The notes under the pieces were generated by a model. The model had not been told where the DNA came from. It searched no databases and saw only the letters and a program-made list of their open reading frames with translations. A program made the translations under genes and the position numbers. Shown here in pieces: positions 1-14,961 of a stretch of DNA of 64,000 nt. The stretch lies in NCBI GenBank assembly GCA_947044365.1, contig OX345641.1, positions 1,471,960 to 1,535,959 on the forward strand, written 5' to 3'. The stretch comes from Petrosia ficiformis (Eukaryota > Porifera > Demospongiae > Haplosclerida > Petrosiidae). Position 1 is the stretch's first letter. Each line of letters begins with the position of its first letter.

Positions 1-38
1 ATTAAATCATGCAGGTATGAATATTACCATTCATTCAG

Positions 39-379
39 TGGTCATATGGAGTATTGTGCTGGGAGGTGTTCAGTCTTGGAAGAATGCCTTACCCTGGTCT
101 TCATCCACGAGAAATTGTTGTATTTCTTGACAAAGGAGAAAGGATTGATAAACCAAATGGTCCTGTATGCTGTGATGAAATGTAAGTTATATATAACTAA
201 AATGATCAGTTGATGCACTTGATGCTTTTTTTAGTTACTCCATGATGTTATCTTGTTGGAGGGAAAGTCCAGATGAGAGACCTTATTTCTCAGAACTAGT
301 CATGAATTTGAATGATATGTTAGTACCATTAGCTATGTACATGGATTTCACTCAGTTCTTTTGCAGTTGTGAAACTTAA
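39..379 (+). CDS. Receptor tyrosine kinase, 3' end only (gene A)
   Basis: These are the last two coding exons of a receptor tyrosine kinase whose 5' part lies outside the window. Exon 39-181 follows a TTCAG acceptor and encodes [20 protein letters not shown], the kinase C-lobe segment that follows the DV of the helix-F DVWSYG motif. Exon 235-379 encodes [18 protein letters not shown], the conserved CW...RP motif of subdomain XI, and stops at TAA 377-379. The intron 182-234 is GT-AG and phase 2. Both exons, the intron and the downstream DNA are nearly identical to the end of gene H (59877-60217), so A and H are recent duplicates. The catalytic loop and ATP site are not visible here, so activity cannot be judged. 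Confidence 0.9.
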
Positions 380-1401
380 TATTTTTTATGACACTAATTT
401 AACTGATTATGTGTTTGTATTGCTGCTGCTTTTATTGTTACTTAGTGTAGTAAACTGTTAATTATAAATCATTGTACAAGTTGGTATTTGCTATGTGGAG
501 AGTGTTACTAGGACAGGCTACTAATCCTGGGACACTACCCGGGATCTACACACCTGTGTCATCAAGATGTCCAGTAGTTGAGATGGTAGAAGGTCATGGA
601 TTCAATCCCTGGTCAGATTCCTGGTTTATTCAGTTTTCTAATTCTTTCATGCATGCATGTCATAATAACATCTTGCATAAGCCTTATGCAATCATAATTG
701 TATCTAAATAACTCATTACAATTATATCAATGGGAAACTAGAAATATGAATACAGAGTAACCAGATAGGTATATAATAAAAGGTATTCACTTATTTGTTA
801 ATACAGTTGTAAGAAATAATATAAAGTTGCATGGTGATGGAGGTTGTCAGTGATAATAAACTTACTTATCCATTTATTAATCAATTACTTGAAGCTCACA
901 TAATTTAAACATTAATTTCATAAACATGAAAGATGTGTCAGTTAAATTCAAGCCCAGGGGTTATGAACATGTAATTTAATTGGTTGTGTAGATTGTTATG
1001 ACTGCATGGTGATGTACTGTATAGCCCTAAAATTTGGCAGGCTAGAAAACTGATGGATGTCAAAATCTTCTTCATGTTAAATATCGACGAAACAGTTAAA
1101 TAACATTATACGGTACATGTAATTTCAATATCTTTATCCAGTCTATTAGATATACAAAGAAGCAGAGTAAATATTTTAGTTCGATCATTTTAGGTTTCCA
1201 AACCTTCTTTGTGCATCTAATATGAGATACTAGATATGATAATTGAGTTAATTGGTACATACCGTATATCTTCTTATCATGCAGTGATAACAACCTGTAT
1301 GACCATAATTTCCATCCTTGTGGCTAACACAATTATATTGGTTATTTTAACAATTCTATTTTTGTCTATATACTTACTATTATCAAGATAATTATATTTC
1401 A
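380..1401. other. Intergenic spacer, duplicated downstream
   Basis: No convincing gene is seen. The spacer between gene A and gene B is nearly the same as 60218-61250 between genes H and I. It contains degraded pieces of the TA-inserting MITE family (sequence around 790-1270, including a segment matching the MITE interior with CCAAACCTTCTTTGTG). The open frame at 472-711 has no domain and also recurs, with a stop, in the duplicate. Gene B's upstream acceptor (TTTCAG at about 1397-1402) lies at the right edge, implying a spliced 5' UTR whose first exon I cannot place. Confidence 0.6.
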
Positions 1402-1429
1402 GAAATGCAAAAGTGTGTATGAGGTGATA

Positions 1430-6788
<5,359 letters not shown>

Positions 6789-6861
6789 TGTCATAATACA
6801 CTATATATAATTATGTCCCAACTTATAGTAAATTGATTAGTATATATATATGTATATTGTC

Positions 6862-7722
6862 TTCATTACCCTCGCCGCGTAGCGTAGGCGGAAGGGTACG
6901 GTAATCGTTTTGTCTGTGTGTGTGTGTGTGTGTGTTAGCAATTTTTCTGGAAAAATAAAAACATTGACATTTCAAAAGAGGTACTGGTAGACTTCAAATT
7001 ATACAAGGAAAAAAAATAACGTAGGAATTCTTCTTAAACCTTTCGGTTATAAAGTTATCACAATGTTTATAACTCACGATTACTGTTTCCAGACTTGAGA
7101 AGACTCGTGGAGGCATCTGGACACATCAAAACATAACTACTCCTGTATCATGACTATCGCTAGCAAAGCACTACATAAAAGCAAACAAAATTTGGGTAGT
7201 GGTTGCTACAACATCGAGTACTGGCTCCAAGCATTCTCCATTACTTTCAAACTCCGCCTATTTCAATTTCAAGTCATGTGCTGTGCACGTTACTCGAACG
7301 TCAGCAGTTTTGAGGACCTGTCTATGCTGTCTTTGTGGAATATTTCACAAGACGAATTGAGGATCTTTCTTTCTTCTTTCAGATAATACAGAGACTAAAA
7401 TGTAAGACTTATAGTATAGACAAGGAAGAGACTAGTATAATCATACTAAGTAATAAGTAGTGACATGTTAGTTTATATAATTTATATATATATATATATT
7501 ATATATATATATCTATATCTATTATAATATTATTATAAAAACTAACATGCCAGTACGGTTTTATAACTTAATATGTTTTATACACAAACTAAACAATCTG
7601 AAGTAAACATTCTCATTATTATATGACCATACAAACGAGCAATGATAATTATAATCTTTTGGCATATTATATTTCGAAATTATAGTTTGTATTACCTTGC
7701 CACGTAGGCGAGGGTCCCGTCC
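6862..7722. repeat. Dispersed insertion downstream of gene B
   Basis: Alignment with the equivalent sequence after gene E (32915-32945) shows about 860 extra bases here, from ACCCTCGCCGCGTAG to GGCGAGGGTCCCG, with related complementary GC-rich ends. It contains a TG repeat (6916-6935), an AT-rich palindromic stretch (7480-7545), and a segment with AAACCTTTCGGTTATAAAG. That segment recurs in gene H introns near 48165, 50325, 51460, 52540 and 56840, so it is a dispersed repeat family. The frame at 7150-7386 lies inside it and has no recognisable domain. Confidence 0.55.
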
Positions 7723-8790
7723 CGACGGTATTCATTAATATCCTGACTCATTTTTTCACTATAATTACTATAAGCTACTTGTATTGTTAGTATTGGTACA
7801 ATATAAAATGTCAACACACCAAAATTCGCTATTCACTTGTATTAATCTCAGTATAGTACATTGATAATTCCATATGGCAGCATGGCTTATATTAACTTCC
7901 TGTAAAGGGCAAATTTACATGTACAGTTTGTCCCTTTCAGTATGCAGCTCAATATATGTAATTATGTAATTATGCTACAATTATAATGATAACATCCTTG
8001 TATTCCTATATCAGGAATGTATTTGGATTTGTATTGCAAATCTAAATGTAAGCATAGTGACCATCAGTCCTCTAATATGGACGTGCCAAGCCAATTTAGT
8101 ATGGGATTTGTAGAGACAAGTAAAACCAAATTTGAACCTAAAAGTACCCATTATTAGCCAATTTTTATTGGTTGTCTACTATTTATTTAGTAATTTAACA
8201 ACATTATTTCTAATAATAATAATAAATTGATTTTATTTTTGAGGAAAAAATGATTAACTTGAATGTGTATCAAAATGGCAGTTTCTGACATCATTATAAT
8301 TACTAGAAATAGTAACAAACCCCAACCCACCCATTATTTAGTAACAATAATAAAACAACATGTCATACTGTATTTAGAAACTACAGAATTGAATCAGACT
8401 ATTTATGATGAGTTCCAGTGTCCTCTAAACTAAAGCTCACTGTGTACATTTATGTTTATCGCATATCATATGTACTGACACCTGTATACATTATACACCC
8501 CTATACAGATATAGGTACAGCAAAATGTTGTGTGGGCATAGTTCCTACACTATGCATAAAGTATAAAATTTTGTAGTAACTGCATTACCAAATTATTATT
8601 AGTGGTGAGGTAGATGTGTAAGATTACTAAATAATAATATAAGAATATTTTACTATTATTTGAATAAATATAATAATTATAGTTGTTTTAATTTCACAGT
8701 TACTGCACATATAATCATAATTATATTATAACATATATATTCAAGTCAGTGCCAACTGTTTGTCTACTTAATATTCTAACACATTTCAGA
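7723..8790. other. Spacer between gene B and psi1
   Basis: No gene seen. The stretch is homologous to 32940-34050 (between gene E and psi2), with shared landmarks such as the GCAAATTTACATGTACAGTTT segment and the TTTCAGAAGTGAAAAACAG acceptor region. It therefore marks the duplicated block rather than unique sequence. Confidence 0.6.
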
Positions 8791-9781
8791 AGTGAAAAAC
8801 AGTGTGTATGAGATGATAATGGCCATTAAGAATATTATCAGTGTGTTAGTAATACTGTTTCTCTATGAAGTGATAACTACAAATGCTCAAGAATGTGATA
8901 CTTTACCATCAGACAGTACAACCTCCTGATATTGATCCTAATCTACTCACAGTAATGTACACATGTATGGCTCAGGGTATGACAATGTCGTATCATTATT
9001 GATCCTGTTACAACACCATCTGTTGATAACTATACAGTAACTTTTATTAATAACACTGCAATAAATATCATTAGTGTATTATCAGAGGATATTTCTGCTG
9101 ATACTTGTGATTATAATGTACCAGTTAGTGAGGATAGTATATACACTGTTGAGATGTCTGTTAATAATATAATTGGGAGTAGTGAGAAGAGAACTTCTGA
9201 TCCATTTAATAAATTTACAATAATTGCAAATATCATGTTGTAATAATTATTATGCTTATATCTCTCAAGTTGCTTCTTGGCTTAAAGATGTACAAGTTAA
9301 AGGCGTAACTAACGCATCAGCTACTATACATTATACTACAGTAGATTGTGTTTTTGATGAACTAGACAATTTGAAAATTGATTTACATACGTATAACGGG
9401 TTGTTCTATCATTGATCCTTCATCACCTGTGTTATATAAGAATGCCACATATAGAATTTCTGAATTACAACCAAATGATGTTCTGACATACCCTTTACAA
9501 GTTATTACTGAAGTTATGGGTTCTACTGTTACTATTGGTAGGATTTGTGATATAGTTTGCTGATCAAAGTATTGATTCAATTGGAACTCTAACATACATT
9601 GAATAAGCAAGGCTATTTATACAAAAACTAACAATACACAAAAGAATAAGAGGGCAAGAGCATAGAGAACAATAACACAATGATAAGGACTAAAAGGTAC
9701 AAAAATAAGGACATATATCAATCTACACTTATCAAAATCTATTAACACATAGTAATACTAAATGAAATTAAAAGTCAAACT

Positions 9782-9999
9782 GGCAAGTTGATTGGTAGCT
9801 TTGGGTCATAATGTTTCTTCAACACTGCTGTAATCTCATCCAGTGTCTTTGTGCTGGGAGTTTCAGGTGCAAGCAGGTCACTCAATAGGACATAAGCGGA
9901 TGAGCCAATTGCACTCAGGAGAATGGGAACTTGTTTGACATCTGCAACAGAGTTTGCTGTGAAGTACAGTTGAACACGTTCCAGGTAGGTTTTGATCGA
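9782..9999 (-). pseudogene. gag-like fragment of an LTR retroelement
   Basis: The minus strand encodes a segment with YLERVQLYFTANSV, VPILLSAIGSSAYVLLSDL and LDEITAVLKKHYDPK. This matches the capsid-region pattern of Gypsy-type gag polyproteins (ERxxxYFxAN ... LLSxIG ... LLxDLxAPxxPxxKxxxEIxxxLKKHYxPK). It is cut at the left LTR just after DPK and at the hairpin apex on the other side, so only about 70 residues remain. It is not functional alone, but it identifies the parent element class. Confidence 0.75.
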
Positions 10000-10072
10000 C
10001 GTGTTCAACTGTACTTCACAGCAAACTCTGTTGCAGATGTCAAACAAGCTCCCATTCTCCTGAGTGCAATTG
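9906..10072. repeat. 73-bp inverted repeat made of gag sequence
   Basis: The arm 9906-9978 is complementary to 10000-10072 with few mismatches, around a 21-base loop (9979-9999). The right arm is gag sequence in plus orientation, so the gag fragment is present as a head-to-head partial copy immediately before the T-box insert. The same hairpin is found in copy 2 (about 35092-35258). It resembles a template-switch product of reverse transcription. Confidence 0.85.
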
Positions 10073-10173
10073 TTTCGGGGTGAAATTCATTGAGAGTTCC
10101 AAATGTGAAGTAGCCATAGCTAAGGAGATAGTCCACAATACTATCAACTTTACACTTCGATGTGCAAACGATC

Positions 10174-11270
10174 ATGGATGAAGTAATATCGCCAACCGTT
10201 TTCAATGAACCTGAGGACGAGAGTTCAGCTTCTCCACGACACCTCAGTACTATTCCAAACAGTAGCATTAACCTAACATTAGAAAATGAAGATCTTTGGA
10301 GAAAGTTCTACAATGTTAATACTGAAATGATAATCACTAAACCAGGAAGACGTATGTTTCCCTTCTTTTCTGTATCTGGTCTTGAAGAGAAACAGAAATA
10401 TATCATGAAGATGATTTGCAACATGTGATGACCGTTATGGATACATTGATTCTGTAGGGATTGACTGAGGCAGAGTAGACGATCATGTTAAGAAACTCGT
10501 TTCATATACTCATAAAAATTCTCCAACGTCAGGAAGATATTGGATGTCGAATAAAGTATGTTTTAAATATGTGAAATTGACAAACAACCGAAAACCTCCA
10601 AAAGGTCAAATCACTCTTAATTCAATGCGTAAGTACATACCTTGTGTTGTGGTCCTAAAGTACAAGTCTAAAAAGAAACCTGAAATTGTCCATGTGCAAG
10701 ATTTTCCTATGGCTTCTTTCTTTGCTGTTACTGAGTATCAAAATGATCAAGTAACACAACTTGAAATTGACAACAACCCATTTGCTAAGGCTTTTCGAGA
10801 TTTTCCGTCAGATCTAGAAGGAATTATGCAAAATAGTGGAACCTCAACCACAAGTTCTCCTCTTTGCTCTCTTCCTCCCCCCCTCCTGAGTGTATGTCCT
10901 CCAGTACCTTGTGCTGTGGTCCTAAAGTACAAGAAATCTGAAATTGTCCATGTGCAAGATTTTCCTATGGCTTCTTTGCTGTTACTGAGTATCAAAATGA
11001 TCAAGTAACACAACTTAAAATTGACAACAACCCATTTGCTAAGGCTTTTCAAGATTGTCCATCAGATCTAGAAGGAATTATGCAAAATAGTGGAACCTCA
11101 ACCACAAGTTCTCCTCGTTGCTCTCATCCTCCCCCCTCCTGAGTGTATGTCCTCCAGTATCACTAACAAAGGCACATTCTGAGAACTCAGGTTTACCTTA
11201 TGGATGGGAGTTAGTTAACTCGATACAGTATGGCACATACTATGTCAATCATAATAACTGGACAAAGTGA
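10174..11270 (+). pseudogene. Intronless T-box transcription factor copy, broken (copy 1)
   Basis: From ATG 10174 ([10 protein letters not shown]) the frame reads into a T-box DNA-binding domain. Visible motifs are [30 protein letters not shown], then after one frameshift [43 protein letters not shown] and [10 protein letters not shown]. These are diagnostic of the family (TEMIITKxGRRMFP, LNSMHKY, FxAVTx[12 protein letters not shown]). A one-base frameshift near 10425 and a TGA at 10464-10466 break it. About 260 bp encoding the end of the domain and a Pro-rich linker are duplicated in tandem (about 10643-10905 and 10906-11159). It ends with WW-domain-like sequence (LPYGWELVNS ... TYYVNHNN) before TGA at 11268-11270. 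No intron interrupts it, as expected of a reverse-transcribed mRNA. It lies inside the LTR element. Confidence 0.85.
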
Positions 11271-12616
11271 AGATAAAAGTATCCCTATGACTGCTTTGTG
11301 GTGTCCAGCATTCAGTAATCATGGCTAACTTTATGATGCCTGAAACACATAAGCCTATTATAATTATTATTTGATTATCTACTCTGTTTACCTTTTAGAG
11401 AACCTTGTAGAACTTAAAGAATATATTTCCAACTCATTATCAACATCCCATCCTCGTCCCCAAATGTGATATAGTTTGTTGATCAAAGTATTGATTCAAT
11501 TGGAACTCTAACATACACTGAATAAGCAAGGCTATTTATACAAAAACTAACAATACACAAAAGAATAAGAGGGCAAGAGCATAGAGAACAATAACACAAT
11601 GATAAGGACTAAAAGGTACAAAAATAAGGACATATATCAATCTACACTTATCAAAATCTATTAACACATAGTAATACTAAATTAAATTAAAAGTCAAACT
11701 TCCTTTAGAGGTTTAGAGTTCAATTACCACAAGATTCATACTGGTAGTATCACTGTGTCACCTACACCATCATCTACTACTACTGTTCCTGTGTAGACTG
11801 TCCTATTTAAGAGAAGCTCTGAAATTATTTTATTTATGTAATGTAGTCTCTGTATTTGCTATGTGTTAAATACTTAATTTTATTATCACCCTCCTAGCCT
11901 CATTTTTGTTCATGTTATATATACTTACCTTTGTTCTGTTACTGGCCCCATAGGCCCTCATCACATGTATGCTAATGTTTTGTGTGTTATAGTCAGTCAT
12001 GTTCCTGTTGTATGAAAATTGAGTCAAGAACTTCCTTACTCCATTCATTGTTAAGATGCATGCAGTTTGGGTTTAGTCATACGCAGCCTATAGACATTTC
12101 TACTAGTGCATAGATTTCAAGAAAGGATGCACCAACTACCACAAGAACATTAGTTACTATCAGAGCTACTTCATCAGGTAAGTGATGTACTGTATTCAGA
12201 TTGAGAACATAAATTTTCATATTCCACTTCTCATCCTTTATTAGTGAATATTGTAGCATCAACCTGTTCTCCATGTGATAGTAGTTCTGAAGGTATGTGT
12301 AATACTGAAACAATGCAATATTGATGATATTCGTTACATTACAGGTTTATTTGCTCCTGTATCAGCTGGTATAACATTAGCTATCAGTGTTCCTGTGTCA
12401 TCCATTATATCATCTCTTCTTACTCTTCTTGTTGTTTATTTGTGTTATGGGAAACGTAAAGGAAACTACTCCATCAACACTACTGGTCCTGTTTATGACA
12501 CCCCTTTACCTGATAGTAATGTTACCAGAACCAGTGAATTTCAAATGAAGGATAATCAGGCTTATGGTCATGTGACTAGTGCTCCCAGATCCACTTCAGA
12601 ATATGAGATAGTTTGA

Positions 12617-13503
12617 CCCATAAATGTGCAATGTGTAGAAGATAAGACAGTTTTGCCAGGTTATTTAATTACTTATTTGTGTACATGCATATATTTAGTG
12701 TTACTTGACAGTTAATTATTATTAATAGGTGATTAATATCTGTGTTACCATAGATCTTTCTGGAACATTCTACTGAGTCTAGAACATTCTTGTGTATAAA
12801 AGAGTGATTTTGTTTCTGTATTGTTCAGTTCACTTACTTGGTTACTTAGTCTGTTAGTTGGTTGCTTTTCAATTGTATTGTCATCAATAACTCTAGTAAC
12901 ACGCAAAGACCATTGAGCAGCAACTTTACACCAATTTTCCAATACAATGTTCATTTCTTTCTTTTCAACTCTTATAATTATTATTAAAGAATCAAAGAAA
13001 AAGAAATAGTAATAATAGTTTGTTCAGTTTCAGACATGATGATTTGGAATAGAAAATTGAGTGTTTGAGCTTTATCAATGATGTGCAGTTACACTTCTTC
13101 AAAACCCAGTATTCAGATAGGCAGAGACACTATTGGAAATGAATTATTCTCAGACTACCATCACATCTAATCCCAAAATGTCTAATCTAAGCATGTGTGA
13201 GTGCTAATTGATCAATAGAGAAGTCAAGCTTTATAATTAATTTGACATAGTTACATGTCTCACAAAAAAGAATGAAAGGATAATTATTAAAATAGTGAAG
13301 GTAAAAAAATTGTTCATTTTAAGTTATAAACATTTTTCTGAGGTCATGGGAAACGTAACTGACCATTCAGTGTTTTTAAACTCTCGATCAAGATTACATG
13401 ATTTCTTTATAACTAATATGTGCATACATATGATGGATACAGATTAGAAGTATAACATTGTACTATTTATAGAACAAATAACATTGTAAGTTGTGATCCT
13501 ACA
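12617..13503. other. Intergenic spacer
   Basis: No gene recognised. Segments (for example 13255-13440, with CATGGGAAACGTAACTGACCATTCAGTG) recur upstream of genes D, E and F (near 23820, 30000 and 37725), so this is part of the conserved upstream block of the C-type genes rather than unique DNA. Confidence 0.5.
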
Positions 13504-13615
13504 TACCATAGTAGCATAATACAATGTTTTACGTAACCATATACATAATTATTATGTTATCTATAATTATTATGGTTATGTTTTAATTATAACATTGTAT
13601 TATGCTACTATGGTA
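13504..13615. repeat. Palindromic element
   Basis: TACCATAGTAGCATAATACA at the left end is mirrored by its complement ending TATTATGCTACTATGGTA at the right, giving a fold-back of about 112 bp with AT-rich centre. A half-conserved version is present upstream of gene F near 37885-37975. Confidence 0.75.
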
Positions 13616-13741
13616 AAACATTTCAGAAGTGAAACAGCTATTTATTATTTTATTTTGACAGTTGCTTCCACGCGTATTGAACTAGCCCCACCTCTTTGTA
13701 TCGACTACAATTCCTTGAACCACAGACATGTGTTGTGGGCG

Positions 13742-14063
13742 CAGCTAGTGTTGCCAGATCATGATCAAAGTTCATGTTTCATGAACTTTTGGAGTCTTGC
13801 ATGAACTTCACATGAACTTCAAATTTTTATGAACTTTTCATGAACATTTCAGTAAAAACATGAACAATGCATGAACGTTTTCACTGACCATTAAAAATCA
13901 ATTTTGCTGCTTACTCTTGATTAATCAAATATAATGGCAAAATTTAGAAATAAAAATTAATTTCTTAGCAAATTTTTAACATTTCGGACAAAAATCTCAA
14001 AATTTTGCTATGTTTTTGGAAAAAGTTGAAAAACAGGAATATCCAACCCATCTGGCAACACTG
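13742..14063. mobile_element. hAT-like MITE in the upstream region of gene C
   Basis: A 322-bp insertion with inverted ends (CAGCTAGTGTTGCCAGAT left; ATCTGGCAACACTG right) flanked by a perfect 8-bp target duplication TGTGGGCG (13734-13741 and 14064-14071). Genes D and E have the uninterrupted ...TGTTGTGGGCGTC... sequence, giving an empty site. The 8-bp duplication and CAG...CTG ends are typical of hAT elements. The interior is rich in CATGAAC motifs. There is no coding capacity. Confidence 0.85.
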
Positions 14064-14206
14064 TGTGGGCGTTAATATCTTAGGCAGAGTGATACAAAGT
14101 TAGAGGAGATATCAAGAGCGATATATTATATAATACTGTTGGTGAGTCTGTTGTGTTGTGATATATACATACATATTATTATTATTATTATTGATGTGTT
14201 TTAGGT
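14064..14206 (+). promoter_or_regulatory. 5' UTR exon, 5' UTR intron and proximal upstream block of gene C
   Basis: AGTTAGAGGAGATATCAAGA and the following GCGATATATTATATAATACT are shared with genes D, E and F and end in TACTGTTG before a GTGAGT donor at 14142. A 63-bp intron containing an ATT repeat ends TTTTAG at 14204, two bases before the ATG. The transcription start is not visible directly. Conservation among four paralogues suggests a first non-coding exon and core promoter. Confidence 0.6.
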
Positions 14207-14928
14207 ATGGATGAAAGAATTGCACTTACAGTGATTATTTTGTGTGTGCTATTTTCTGTTGGTAAAGCTCAAAATCCATCTGAATGTGATACTTTACCAT
14301 CAGACAATACAATCAAGAATAATATATTGAATTTCCTTGCTGAAGATGGAGAAACTCCTAACCCTATGCCTAATCTCCTCAATGTAAATTACACATGTAT
14401 GGCTCAAGGTATGTCAATGGGCAGTTACAGAGAAGTATCTGTGATTGTCAGATATAGTGAGAGTGGTAGTACTGAATCAAACCAGTTTGACTTGCAGTGC
14501 GTTACAGGAGGAGGTGGTTCTGGTTGGCAGGCTATATCTGGTTCTTTTGAACCTGCTCCAGATGGTTTTGTGTCTTTAGAAACCAGAACAAACTGTTCTC
14601 AATGTAGAGAAAGTGCTAATAATGATCATGATTGTGTAGGTAAGGGACTCTGTAGTATATTACCCCTATATATAGTAATAATTATTAATATGTTCTCTCT
14701 ACTAAGCCTGTCATCCAGATTGTACTGATGGTCTAATGAGATGTACTGGTACTGGTAAGGATGAGTGTTGTCCATTATTTGATAATGGAATGTGTGCTAC
14801 ATCATGTAGTCAAACCAATCATTTAGCCATTGAACAGAATAACTACACATGTTGTAAGTCCTATCTATTTCACTGTTCATTTACCTATCAAATCAATGAA
14901 TCTATCTATCTGTCTACCTTTGTATCTA

Positions 14929-14961
<33 letters not shown>

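Larger units (their letters stand above)
9546..11731. mobile_element. LTR retroelement carrying a T-box gene (copy 1)
   Basis: Two direct repeats of 236 bp (9546-9781 and 11465-11700) differ at only a few positions, and both begin TGTGATATAG. The element sits inside an FN3-like exon. The left flank ends GGATT and the right flank starts AGATT, a 5-bp target duplication with one change; copy 2 has GGATT on both sides. The element starts TG and ends CA, as LTR elements do; the right repeat extends 31 bp further than the left. Between the repeats are a gag fragment, a gag hairpin and a T-box gene copy; no protease, reverse transcriptase or integrase was recognised. It is therefore a non-autonomous, cargo-bearing derivative that would need a helper element. 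Confidence 0.8.
8819..12616 (+). pseudogene. Broken transmembrane-tail receptor with LTR insertion (psi1)
   Basis: The ATG at 8819 opens the usual signal peptide (MAIKNIISVLVILFLYEV), but N1 soon breaks. A 44-nt deletion follows PSDST, and the N1 exon is then fused within GGTATGACAATG directly to the FN3-like exon (TCGTATCATTATTGATCC...), removing N2, E and all intervening exons. FN3-like sequence continues to about 9205, the next FN3-like exon starts near 9271 and has a small frameshifting insertion near 9388, and an LTR element interrupts it at 9546-11731. The exon remainder, the Ser/Thr-rich stem (fragments near 11745-11790 and 12125-12175) and the transmembrane/tail exon (12346-12616, ending SEYEIV) survive. 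The last exon is intact and close to those of genes C and D. As a whole it cannot encode a normal receptor. Confidence 0.85.

Noticed and set aside
472..711. 79-codon frame after gene A
   Set aside because: The duplicate region 60300-60545 carries a stop in it, there is no domain, and it lies in a repeat-rich spacer.
7150..7386. 78-codon frame downstream of gene B
   Set aside because: It lies within a dispersed repeat; related copies in gene H introns do not preserve the frame.
10747..11052. 101-codon minus-strand frame over the T-box copy
   Set aside because: It is antisense to clear T-box coding sequence and has no domain of its own.
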